64,000 bases of DNA from a virus, in the IMG/VR virus record IMGVR_UViG_3300027779_001743, positions 1-64,000 of that record; one strand, written 5' to 3'. A program made the translations under genes and the position numbers. The notes below the pieces were generated by a model. The model ran no database searches. It saw only the letters and a list, made by a program, of their open reading frames with translations, and was not told where the DNA came from. This document shows, piece by piece, positions 36,377 through 44,132 of the stretch (the stretch's first letter is position 1; every line of letters starts with the position of its first letter).

Positions 36377-37116
36377 TATTATTTGTAGGATGTAGTTTTA
36401 CTTGGGGAGCAGGATTACAATTTGAATATTTGTCAAAGAAAAGAGGTTGGACATCAGATGAAATCAATGCAATCAATCCACCAAAATCACATTTGGAACA
36501 TTTGGATTATAAATGTGATGAATACAGAAAGAAACACCATTATCCTAATTTAGTTGCAAAAGAAATGAATATGGGGTATGGAATGGGAAAACTTGGAAAT
36601 GGTGGAAACAATTACGAGATTGGAAAAATACTTCACCACACTTCAACAGAATTAGCAGGAGAAGACGCAATTGAATTAGTAGTGATACAATTTACAGATT
36701 GGACAAGAAGTTGTCCTGAAATAACACATAGAGCAGATTATGGTGGAACAGACAATATAGATTTTTTATCAAATAACCATATTAGAAAAATTATTACAAC
36801 GCAAATAGATAATATTAACGTTGGTTGTGAAAGATTGAAATCCAAGTGGATAGGTTGGTCTTGGAGAAATGATTTTGCACAAATATTGAAAACTAAAAAT
36901 CCACAGAACTTTATACCACTTTACCATAAAGGAAAAGAATACGATTCAATGGAAGAATTAATAGTAGTTGATGGGAATTGGAGATTTGATGATTTTTCAT
37001 TTCAACATAAAGATAAATTAAGAATATGTGATGTTATACAAGGTGTAGATGATACACATCTAAGTTCAACAGGACATAAAGTAATAGCAAACTCAATAAT
37101 AAGGAGATTAAAGTGA
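36373..37116 (+). CDS. SGNH-hydrolase-like protein
   Basis: 247 residues, ATG overlapping the upstream TGA. It has a clearer SGNH layout: FVGCSFTWGAG as block I, GNGGNNYEIG as the Gly-Asn block, and DDTHLSSTGHKVIA as the final Asp-x-x-His with the usual Leu-Ser and Gly-His context. A small-molecule or glycan acyl-esterase role is likely. The gene alternates with GT-like and methyltransferase genes, so decoration of a glycan is the probable theme. Confidence 0.68.
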   Translation: MILFVGCSFTWGAGLQFEYLSKKRGWTSDEINAINPPKSHLEHLDYKCDEYRKKHHYPNLVAKEMNMGYGMGKLGNGGNNYEIGKILHHTSTELAGEDAIELVVIQFTDWTRSCPEITHRADYGGTDNIDFLSNNHIRKIITTQIDNINVGCERLKSKWIGWSWRNDFAQILKTKNPQNFIPLYHKGKEYDSMEELIVVDGNWRFDDFSFQHKDKLRICDVIQGVDDTHLSSTGHKVIANSIIRRLK

Positions 37117-37856
37117 ATCAATATTGGATAACAAGTTTCGTTCAAACTAAATTAAATGGTGGTGGAGATTGGCAAGCGTATGGTAAAGAAATGCCATTAG
37201 AGTCAGAAAGAACATTAGATAAATTCTATGAACCATTGGTGGTTCAAATCGGTGTAGGAGAAGGACACGATACGTGTGAATTGACACGAGCAATAAATTA
37301 TCATAATGGAAAGTTAATAGCCATTGACTGGTTTGAGGGAAACATTTCTACACCCGAAGGTGAATTGATAGACGCTCACAATCATACAGAAGATACAACT
37401 AAAATTGATAAACGATATAAAGGTGTTTTAAACAAGTTAAGAACTGAAACTGATTGTTCAGAAATCACAACATTAATTAAAGGTAATTCACACGACGAAT
37501 TAGAAAAACTTGAAGATGAATCAATTGATATATTGTTTATTGATGGTGGACACGAATATAGTATTGTCAAGAAAGACATTGAAATCGGTTGGAGAAAACT
37601 AAAACCAGGTGGTTATATTTGTGGAGATGATTATTCAGGTGACTATCATTATCATAAGATAGATGAAGTGAGTGAAGAACGATTAGAACAAGATACCATT
37701 AAGGGTGACGGATATATTAAAATTGCAGACGGAAATGGTATATTGGTAAGTGTGAATAATGTTCACGCAGGAGTCATTAAAGCAGTTCACGAATTCTTTG
37801 ACGGACAAGCAAATGTAAATAATTGGGGTAGATATTGGCATTACAAAAAAAATTGA
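37113..37856 (+). CDS. Class I SAM-dependent methyltransferase (Methyltransf_24-like), GTG start
   Basis: 247 residues. The GTG at 37113 overlaps the upstream TGA and follows a perfect AAGGAG at 37101-37106, which fixes the start. VVQIGVGEGHDTCELTRAI and KLIAIDWFEG are the SAM-binding parts; IDILFIDGGHEYSIVKKDIE and KPGGYICGDDYSGDYHYHKI complete a Methyltransf_24 pattern. It is the last gene before a 144-bp leader region and may mark the end of a transcription unit. Confidence 0.8.
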   Translation: MNQYWITSFVQTKLNGGGDWQAYGKEMPLESERTLDKFYEPLVVQIGVGEGHDTCELTRAINYHNGKLIAIDWFEGNISTPEGELIDAHNHTEDTTKIDKRYKGVLNKLRTETDCSEITTLIKGNSHDELEKLEDESIDILFIDGGHEYSIVKKDIEIGWRKLKPGGYICGDDYSGDYHYHKIDEVSEERLEQDTIKGDGYIKIADGNGILVSVNNVHAGVIKAVHEFFDGQANVNNWGRYWHYKKN

Positions 37857-37876
37857 TAGTTTTTCAAAGTTCTAAC

Positions 37877-37888
37877 TATTTATATATA
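37877..37888. promoter_or_regulatory. Recurring motif (TATTTATATATA form)
   Basis: This copy of the recurring A/T motif stands at the start of the leader region, two bases before the first structured element. If it marks a promoter, the transcript would begin with the riboswitch-like leader that follows. Confidence 0.4.
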
Positions 37889-37889
37889 T

Positions 37890-38000
37890 AGAAGTCAAGT
37901 GGTGCTAACAGGTAACAAACCAAAGACCCAACCGACCACACAAGACTATAAAATTAACGGGGGCACTTTATAGTGTCCTTCATTTATGAAGGATTTTTTT
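37890..38000 (+). ncRNA. Riboswitch-like leader RNA
   Basis: The leader holds paired elements that fold into a compact shape: AGTC (37893-37896) with GACT (37944-37947), GTGGT (37899-37903) with ACCAC (37935-37939), and GGT (37911-37913) with ACC (37919-37921). CCC at 37927-37929 could pair with the G run at 37959-37963 as a pseudoknot. The same Gs also form the hairpin GGGCACT/AGTGTCC (37961-37978), whose 3' arm shares TCC with the next hairpin. Two exclusive states downstream of a folded domain is how riboswitches act. wcaG and manA RNAs are known candidates in phages near sugar genes, but I cannot test a match. Confidence 0.55.
37976..38000 (+). terminator. Terminator / ribosome-site-sequestering hairpin
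   Basis: TCCTTCA (37976-37982) pairs with TGAAGGA (37987-37993) over a TTTA loop, followed by seven Ts (37994-38000). This is a textbook intrinsic terminator shape. The 3' arm also contains AAGGA, the ribosome site for the ATG at 38001 with 7-bp spacing, so the same hairpin can block translation. Its 5' arm is shared with the preceding hairpin (37961-37978), so the two cannot form together. Confidence 0.7.
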
Positions 38001-38501
38001 ATGTTTAAATATTCAAGAGAAGAAAGTAAATTACCAGGAGTTGATGTTTTCACTCCCGACCCATACACAGATTATCGTGGAACAATGTGGACTCATTGGG
38101 AGAACTCAATGGATACACCACAATCTAAAATATCCAAATTCACTCGTTCAAGAAAAAATGTCCTAAGAGGATTGCATGGAGATACTGAAACTTGGAAACA
38201 CATTACGTGTGTGTATGGTGCTTTTTATTTAGTTGTAGTAGATTACAGAGAAGATAGTATAAATTATTTAAATTCAGTTAGTTTTACTTTAGATGATAGA
38301 AATATGAAAAGTGTATTGGTTCCACCAGGTTATTTAAACGGACATTTATGTTTATCCAATGAATGTGTATTTCATTACACACAATCCTATCCAAATGATT
38401 ATGTTGATTCGCAAGACCAAATATCAGTCAAATGGAACGACAAAGATTTAAACCTTAGTTGGCCAATAGATAATCCAATATTATACGGGAGAGACAAATG
38501 A
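38001..38501 (+). CDS. dTDP-4-dehydrorhamnose 3,5-epimerase-like cupin
   Basis: 166 residues from the ATG at 38001, which has AAGGA seven bases upstream. An in-frame ATG at 37986 lies inside the hairpin and lacks a binding site. RGLHGD (His59), VVVDYRE (Asp81), LVPPGYLNGHLCL (His115) and LSWPI follow the RmlC pattern, in which a His and an Asp pair epimerise C3 and C5 of the nucleotide-sugar. The family often has about 180 residues, so this one is near full length. The regulated leader suggests that its level responds to a metabolite. Confidence 0.82.
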   Translation: MFKYSREESKLPGVDVFTPDPYTDYRGTMWTHWENSMDTPQSKISKFTRSRKNVLRGLHGDTETWKHITCVYGAFYLVVVDYREDSINYLNSVSFTLDDRNMKSVLVPPGYLNGHLCLSNECVFHYTQSYPNDYVDSQDQISVKWNDKDLNLSWPIDNPILYGRDK

Positions 38502-38917
38502 GTAAAGAAAGAAAATATTTACCAACGATAGAAGATTTGATTGATAGATTGTCAATCTTTCAATTAAAAGAAGTTAAAATGCCAGAACATAAAGAAAAAT
38601 ATGCACAAGACATACACGATATATTAAATGATATTGATATCATTTTAGAAGAAAGTCCTGGTAAAGTTGATGCTAAATTGATTAGAGCAATCGTAGTATT
38701 GTCACAAATGAACGCACATATTTGGTATAATGAATCAGATGTAAGAAGTGGTGTAAAAGGTAGTGACAATTTACTACTAACACACGGACTAAATGGAATC
38801 AGAAATACAGCAAAGAATTTCATTACTGATATCTTGGGTGGTAGAAAAGACCACAAGATAGATTGTTTAGCAGCAGATTTTAAAGAATGGGAAGTAAGTT
38901 GGGAAAATGAAGTTTAA
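38498..38917 (+). CDS. Small conserved-looking helical protein, unknown
   Basis: 139 residues, ATG overlapping the upstream TGA. The N-terminus has LPTIEDLIDRLSIFQLKEVKMPEH, a pattern I have seen associated with glycan gene clusters but cannot name firmly; DUF4254-like is possible. The rest is helical with a NAHIWYNESDVRSG segment. It sits between the epimerase and a DUF2061-type membrane protein and is cotranscribed with them. Confidence 0.6.
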   Translation: MSKERKYLPTIEDLIDRLSIFQLKEVKMPEHKEKYAQDIHDILNDIDIILEESPGKVDAKLIRAIVVLSQMNAHIWYNESDVRSGVKGSDNLLLTHGLNGIRNTAKNFITDILGGRKDHKIDCLAADFKEWEVSWENEV

Positions 38918-39125
38918 AGAAACTAAAACACGTTCAACACAAAAGTCAATCAGTTGGAGAGTTATTGCTTTCCTAAACTCTTGGTTTATATTAGCAGTAA
39001 GTTTAACTGAAGTACCACTTTGGAACGCAATCATAATGAACTTGACAGGTATATTATTTTTCTATATACACGAAAGAGTTTGGAACAATGTAGATTTTGG
39101 GAGATATAGTGAAAAATCTAAATAA
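38907..39125 (+). CDS. DUF2061-type small membrane protein
   Basis: 72 residues with two hydrophobic stretches. RSTQKSISWRVIAFLNSWF at the start, and FFYIHERVWNNVDFGRY at the end, match the DUF2061 family of two-helix membrane proteins, which is found in bacteria and phages and whose function is unknown. It overlaps both neighbours (11 bp upstream, 17 bp downstream). Confidence 0.75.
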   Translation: MKFKETKTRSTQKSISWRVIAFLNSWFILAVSLTEVPLWNAIIMNLTGILFFYIHERVWNNVDFGRYSEKSK

Positions 39126-39735
39126 CTACAACAAGGTAAGAGATGTAACTCTCACGAAACAAGATTTGATTCAGTTTGAAGAACACATTGTTTCATTGTG
39201 GGAGAGTGGTAAAATAAAAGCACCAGTTCATTTATCTCACGGAAACGAAGATGAATTGATAGAAGTGTTTTCACACATTGATACAGATGATTATGTATTT
39301 TCTACTTGGAGAAGTCATTATCACGCATTACTTCACGGAATAACATCAGAGTGGATTGAGGATAAAATTTTACAAGGTAAATCAATATCATTATGTAATC
39401 TTGACCACAACTTTTATTCATCAGCAATCGTTACAGGTGTGATACCAATTGCACTTGGAACTGCTATTGGATTAAAGAAACAAAAGTCAAAACAAAAGGT
39501 ATGGTGTTTCGTTGGTGATATGACCTTTGAAACAGGTATATTTTATGAAGTCCATAAATATGCCAGAAACTTTGACTTACCATTATATTTTGTCGTAGAG
39601 GACAATAAGGTTTCTACACAAACACCAACAAAAGCAACTTGGAATAAAACAAGAGATATTCCTGATGATGTAATTCATTATAATTACAAATCAAAATATC
39701 CACATTACGGGACAGGCAAATGGGTAATATTTTAA
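39109..39735 (+). CDS. Thiamine-diphosphate enzyme, alpha-type (PP) subunit, GTG start
   Basis: 208 residues from the GTG at 39109, five bases after GGGAG (39099-39103). SHYHALLHG and NLDHNFYSSAIVTGVIP precede the ThDP-binding signature GDMTFETGIF..., which ends in VVEDN about 26 residues later (GDG to NN pattern). This is the E1-alpha/transketolase N-terminal half. It is shorter than typical subunits (about 320 or more residues), so it is a minimal PP domain. The Pyr partner is encoded at 42777. The pair would act on a 2-keto acid or ketose; a two-carbon transfer onto a sugar would fit the neighbours. Confidence 0.75.
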   Translation: MKNLNNYNKVRDVTLTKQDLIQFEEHIVSLWESGKIKAPVHLSHGNEDELIEVFSHIDTDDYVFSTWRSHYHALLHGITSEWIEDKILQGKSISLCNLDHNFYSSAIVTGVIPIALGTAIGLKKQKSKQKVWCFVGDMTFETGIFYEVHKYARNFDLPLYFVVEDNKVSTQTPTKATWNKTRDIPDDVIHYNYKSKYPHYGTGKWVIF

Positions 39736-40943
39736 ACATAATAGATAGTAGAACTCATCACAAAAAAACTGATGGTATTATTCCTTTACAACACGGACCA
39801 TTTTTTTCTCAAGAGTTTGATAATAGTTTTGAATACAAATTTTATAATTTAAAATATATTTCAAAAACAAATAACTATTTTTACATAGTTGAAATTGCTC
39901 ACAATTTTGGGATAACCGATGCTATAAATGATATTTTAAAAATGGATAAACTTATTAAGTTAATTAATAATGATAAATGTAAAGTTATATTAGCATACGA
40001 ATCCGAGGGTGATATAGATATGTCTGAATTTAATAATTGGTATTTGGAAGTTTGTAAACCAGTTGAGAACCAAGTTAAGTTTTCTAATTTTTATATTTTT
40101 CATAGTGATTTAAATTGTAAAAAAAACAATAAGACAAAAATTAATTTTTATCCATCAATTTATTTTTTAGAAAGCACATCACATACATTAAATGACATAA
40201 TATCAAAAGAGGGTGGAGTACAAGTTACTGAAATGGATTATGATTTTCAACACAAGACAATTCAAGATATAGATATTGATAAAAAAACAAAACATTTCTT
40301 ATCATTTATGAGAGGAATGCACCACCACAGAATAGCATTAGCTTCATATTTTGAACATAATGATGTGTGGTATGACAATATTATAAGTTTTTTAAAGATA
40401 GAGTGGAATTATACTGGCGTTATACCAGAAATGTTACCTGAAAAATATTGGGAAAGTGCTAATAAATTGGGTGATAGAGAGGCCGTAGAAATAGACACAC
40501 AAAATTTAAAAAATAAAGGTGGATTTTCAACAATGTTTACAAGTAAGTGGGAATTCTACGAAGAAACTTTTTTGAGTGTAGTTTCTGAAACAATTTATAA
40601 TAGTGATACACTATACTTTACTGAAAAAATATGTAAACCTTTGATGTGTTTACATCCATTTATATTAGTGACTTCACCACACTCTTTAAAAAGATTACAA
40701 AAGTTTGGATTTAAAACATTTCACCCGTTTATTGATGAGAGTTATGATAATGAAGAAGATGGTTTGAAAAGAATGCAAATGATATTTAATGAGTTGGATA
40801 AATTTAAAGCAAGACCAATTCAAGAATTAAAAGATTGGTGGAAAGAAATATTACCTATATTGGAACATAACCAAAAAGTATTTTTAAAACTCGGAAAGAA
40901 TAAATCAAAAAGAATAAAATATATGGAGAAATTAAATGACTAA
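39720..40943 (+). CDS. Member 3 of the three-copy GT-like family
   Basis: 407 residues, overlapping the previous gene by 16 bp. The shared end is FLSVVSETIYN, FTEKICKPLMCLHPFILVT, LKRLQKFGFKTFHPFIDESYDNE and WKEILPILEHN. The N-terminal 200 residues, A+T-rich and Asn/Lys-rich, differ from the other copies. It lies between the two halves of the ThDP enzyme. A GT-B-type glycosyltransferase is the best guess, based on the TEK-Pro-Phe pattern. Confidence 0.55.
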   Translation: MGNILNIIDSRTHHKKTDGIIPLQHGPFFSQEFDNSFEYKFYNLKYISKTNNYFYIVEIAHNFGITDAINDILKMDKLIKLINNDKCKVILAYESEGDIDMSEFNNWYLEVCKPVENQVKFSNFYIFHSDLNCKKNNKTKINFYPSIYFLESTSHTLNDIISKEGGVQVTEMDYDFQHKTIQDIDIDKKTKHFLSFMRGMHHHRIALASYFEHNDVWYDNIISFLKIEWNYTGVIPEMLPEKYWESANKLGDREAVEIDTQNLKNKGGFSTMFTSKWEFYEETFLSVVSETIYNSDTLYFTEKICKPLMCLHPFILVTSPHSLKRLQKFGFKTFHPFIDESYDNEEDGLKRMQMIFNELDKFKARPIQELKDWWKEILPILEHNQKVFLKLGKNKSKRIKYMEKLND

Positions 40944-41862
40944 AATATTAATAACAGGCGCATCAGGTATGGTAGGAAAACATTTAGTGGATATGTGTTT
41001 ACAAAAAGGATACTTTGTAAAAGGAACGGATATTCGTTATGATGATAGATACAGAACATATTCAGAAAACTTTCATTTTGAACTTGGTAATTTAAACAAT
41101 TATCAAAGATGTCTTGAATTGGTAAGTGATGTTGATGTGGTGTTTCACGTAGCAGGAGTTAAAGGTTCACCAAAGAGAGCGGCAGAACAACCAAACGATT
41201 ACTTTACACCAATGTTACAAATGAATACCAATATGGCAGAAGCTGCAAGAATTGGTAAAGTTGAATGGTATGTTTATACTTCAACAATTGGAGTATATCA
41301 ACCAGCAGATTATTTCAGAGAAGATGATGTATGGAAAACATTTCCAAGTGAAAACGATAAATACGCAGGTTGGGTAAAACGAATGGGTGAATTACAATTA
41401 GATTGTTTTGAAACTCATTACGGATTAAAGAATTATTCAATTGTCAGACCAGCAAACATTTACGGAGAATACGATAACTTCGGTGAAGAATCCACGGTAA
41501 TCGCATCATTAGTAAAAAAGGGTTGTAATGATAAACTATTATCAGTATGGGGAGACGGAACACCAATAAGAGATTTTATACACGCAGAAGATGTAGCAAG
41601 AGGTATATTGATGTCGTATGAAAATGAAATTACAGAACCTATCAATTTAGGTAGTGGTGATGGAGTTCGCATTAGAGATATCGCAAGTATCGTAGCAACA
41701 CATTATGGAAAAGAAATAGAATACGATTTAACAAAACCAAACGGAGATAAAAAAAGACTTATGGATATGACACGAGCAAATAGCTATGGGTTTCATCCAA
41801 AGGTAGATTTAGAAACAGGAATAAAAAGGGTAATAAAATATTATGAACATTTACAAAGATAA
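40936..41862 (+). CDS. NAD-dependent sugar epimerase/dehydratase (extended SDR)
   Basis: 308 residues, overlapping the previous gene by 8 bp. TGASGMVGKHLV is the NAD-binding Gly motif, FHVAG and TSTIGVY follow, and KYAGWVKRMGEL holds the YxxxK active pair. WGDGTPIRDFIHAEDVARGI and the later NLGSG motif are typical of the GDP-fucose synthase / NDP-sugar epimerase group. It makes or converts a nucleotide-activated deoxysugar; exact sugar unknown. Two further enzymes of this kind are encoded at 41843 and 44776. Confidence 0.85.
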   Translation: MTKILITGASGMVGKHLVDMCLQKGYFVKGTDIRYDDRYRTYSENFHFELGNLNNYQRCLELVSDVDVVFHVAGVKGSPKRAAEQPNDYFTPMLQMNTNMAEAARIGKVEWYVYTSTIGVYQPADYFREDDVWKTFPSENDKYAGWVKRMGELQLDCFETHYGLKNYSIVRPANIYGEYDNFGEESTVIASLVKKGCNDKLLSVWGDGTPIRDFIHAEDVARGILMSYENEITEPINLGSGDGVRIRDIASIVATHYGKEIEYDLTKPNGDKKRLMDMTRANSYGFHPKVDLETGIKRVIKYYEHLQR

Positions 41863-42793
41863 AAAAGTAGTCGTAACGGGTGGAAGTGGTTTCATTGGAA
41901 CACACTTCATACAAGAGTTATTGGAAAGAGGTGCTATCGTTAAAACATCAATACACAACTCACCACTAAAAATACAAGATGATAGAATTGAAGTATTGGA
42001 AAATATTGACTTAACAAAACAAGAAGACGCTTTTAAACTAATTGACGGAGCAGATATTGTTATTCATTGCGCAGGATATATTGGACACCCATCATCAATA
42101 GCAGATGACTTCCAAATTGCATTAAATCAAATTAATGTGATTACCAATGTATTGGAAGCTTGTTATAAATTTAATGTAAAAAGATTTTTAGATTTGAATA
42201 GTTCAACGGGTTATCCAGACAAAGAACACGCAATTACAGAATATGAGTATTTTGATGGAGAACCATTTATTTCTTATTATGGTTATGGGTGGATGCGAAG
42301 ATATAGAGAAAAACTTATGGAACACACTTCACATCTTACAGATATACACATTGGTATCGCTCGTGGAACTGCAATATTTGGTCCTTATGATAATTTTGAT
42401 TTAAAAACTTGCCACGTTGTTCCAGCATTAATTAAAAGACATTTGAGTGGAGAAGACCCATTTGTAGTTTGGGGAAGTTCAGATGTTGTTAGGGATTTTC
42501 TATATGTAAAAGATGTGGTTGATGGAGCATTGTTAATTTTACAAGACGGAGTATCAATGCGACCATATAATCTTGGATATGGTTCAACAATAACAATCGG
42601 TGATATCGTTAATACGATATTAAAAATTACAGATAAATCACCAGAAATTCAATGGGATAATTCAAAACCAACAACAATTCCATTTCGCGCTTGTTCAACT
42701 GAAAGAATTAAAACTGAATTGGGATTTGAACCAGACTATACTTTTGAACAAGGTATGAGAGAAACAATAGAGTGGTATGAAAACAACTTATAA
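41843..42793 (+). CDS. NAD-dependent sugar epimerase/dehydratase (extended SDR) with altered active site
   Basis: 316 residues, overlapping the previous gene by 20 bp. TGGSGFIGTHFIQEL binds NAD, and DLNSSTGY and VRDFLYVKDVV follow the SDR pattern. In the usual YxxxK position the best match is YGWMRR, giving Tyr with Arg instead of Lys unless a different Tyr is used. The family is otherwise intact, so a reductase or epimerase of a nucleotide-sugar is likely. Its end overlaps the ThDP subunit gene by 17 bp. Confidence 0.8.
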   Translation: MNIYKDKKVVVTGGSGFIGTHFIQELLERGAIVKTSIHNSPLKIQDDRIEVLENIDLTKQEDAFKLIDGADIVIHCAGYIGHPSSIADDFQIALNQINVITNVLEACYKFNVKRFLDLNSSTGYPDKEHAITEYEYFDGEPFISYYGYGWMRRYREKLMEHTSHLTDIHIGIARGTAIFGPYDNFDLKTCHVVPALIKRHLSGEDPFVVWGSSDVVRDFLYVKDVVDGALLILQDGVSMRPYNLGYGSTITIGDIVNTILKITDKSPEIQWDNSKPTTIPFRACSTERIKTELGFEPDYTFEQGMRETIEWYENNL

Positions 42794-43304
42794 AGATGAA
42801 TTAATTAAATCAATGAATTATTTGGCAGAAAAACCAAATACTATATTTGTAGGACAACAAACAGCTTACGCTGGAAATCCAATGTCCACAACAATATTAG
42901 ATGTGCCAATGGAGAAGATGATTGAAACACCAGTATTTGAAGAAGTTCAAATGGGAATGTCAACAGGATTAGGTATGACTAATATGTGCGTAGTTAGTTT
43001 TTATCCACGATGGGATTTCTTGATATGTGCAGCAAATCAATTAATAAATCACTTGGATAAATTTAAACATATGACAGGTTATGATTCACACGTTATCATT
43101 AGAGTTAGTAAAGGTAGCGATGACCCATTAGACCCTGGCGTTCAACACAAAGCAGATTACTCGGAAGAATTTAAAAGTATATTAAGTGATATTGAAGTAA
43201 TAAATCTTTACGATAAGTCTAATATCTACGAAACTTACAAGAATGCATACCAAAATAAAAAACCAATTATATTGGTGGAATATACGGAGAAATATAATGA
43301 TTAG
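42777..43304 (+). CDS. Thiamine-diphosphate enzyme, beta-type (Pyr) subunit
   Basis: 175 residues. FVGQQTAYAG opens the domain and FEEVQMGMSTGLGM carries the conserved Glu that activates ThDP in the Pyr domain; SFYPRWDFLICAANQLINH follows as in E1-beta and transketolase middle domains. The C-terminal transketolase-type third domain is absent, so this is the minimal Pyr unit. With the PP subunit at 39109 it would form the active site at the interface. Both subunits are separated by four kb of other sugar genes. Confidence 0.72.
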   Translation: MKTTYKDELIKSMNYLAEKPNTIFVGQQTAYAGNPMSTTILDVPMEKMIETPVFEEVQMGMSTGLGMTNMCVVSFYPRWDFLICAANQLINHLDKFKHMTGYDSHVIIRVSKGSDDPLDPGVQHKADYSEEFKSILSDIEVINLYDKSNIYETYKNAYQNKKPIILVEYTEKYND

Positions 43305-44124
43305 AGATTTATTAAAAATTGAAAAAATTGACGCATTTTGTGGTAAAAATGTTTCCATTGGTTCTTGTGCAAAAATGGGAAGTTCTACTTTAGGTACTGA
43401 ATGTGCTAAAGATAGTAATTCTTTATCGTTAAAAAAAGTTAGTTTAATAAATAATAATACTCACAATATAGTCTTGATTAGAGATGTTTTTGATAAATGG
43501 TTAACAGGAATGTATCAGGAAATGTTTGAACCAAAATATCTAAATTCTGATTTACTAGATTTATTAAAAACTGGCTATTGGGAAAATCAATCAATAGTAG
43601 AATCACTTGATTCAGATGATTCTCAACGAGTAAAACATACTAAAAAATTTATTAATTCTATGGTAAAACTATATGAGTGGAACGGAGCAACAGATTTAAA
43701 TTGGATGATAGAGGGACACGCTAAATTTTGGGCGTGGAACGATGAAGGGCTAGCCAATGATTCTACTCAATCTCATATGGGACTCTTATCATATACAGAG
43801 TTAGAAAATTATTATTTTTTAGAATTAAAAGATTTGAGTAATCCAAAATTTATAAAATGGTTGGGTGAACAAGATAGTTCTTGGGAAAATGCTAAGTTTG
43901 AAATTGAAAATCAACGACCACCACACATTAAATTACAATTTAAAAAGTTTTGGGATGAATATAACGAACAAAAGATTTGTAAAGGTTCTTTTTTAGTTTC
44001 ACCATATGCCAACATTTTAGAACTGAAAACAGTTACAATGTCACTGGTACAAGAGAAATTCTATTTTAATCGTGACGTAGTTGAACACATTAGAAACTCA
44101 CACCCAAGATATTTAAAATTTTAA
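43297..44124 (+). CDS. Sulfotransferase-like protein (tentative)
   Basis: 275 residues from the ATG at 43297, placed after ACGGAGAAATATA; longer in-frame starts lie within the neighbour. The N-terminal GSCAKMGSSTL resembles the 5'-phosphosulfate-binding loop, and IVLIRDVFDKWLTGMYQEM the 3'-phosphate-binding Arg-Asp-Pro motif of PAPS sulfotransferases, although the Pro is replaced. A kinase or other P-loop-like use cannot be excluded. If right, it would sulfate the phage's glycan product. Confidence 0.42.
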   Translation: MIRDLLKIEKIDAFCGKNVSIGSCAKMGSSTLGTECAKDSNSLSLKKVSLINNNTHNIVLIRDVFDKWLTGMYQEMFEPKYLNSDLLDLLKTGYWENQSIVESLDSDDSQRVKHTKKFINSMVKLYEWNGATDLNWMIEGHAKFWAWNDEGLANDSTQSHMGLLSYTELENYYFLELKDLSNPKFIKWLGEQDSSWENAKFEIENQRPPHIKLQFKKFWDEYNEQKICKGSFLVSPYANILELKTVTMSLVQEKFYFNRDVVEHIRNSHPRYLKF

Positions 44125-44132
44125 GGAGATAT

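Noticed and set aside
37986-38000. ATG at 37986 as the start of the epimerase gene
   Set aside because: It lies in the loop and arm of the terminator-like hairpin without a ribosome site; the ATG at 38001 has AAGGA at good spacing.
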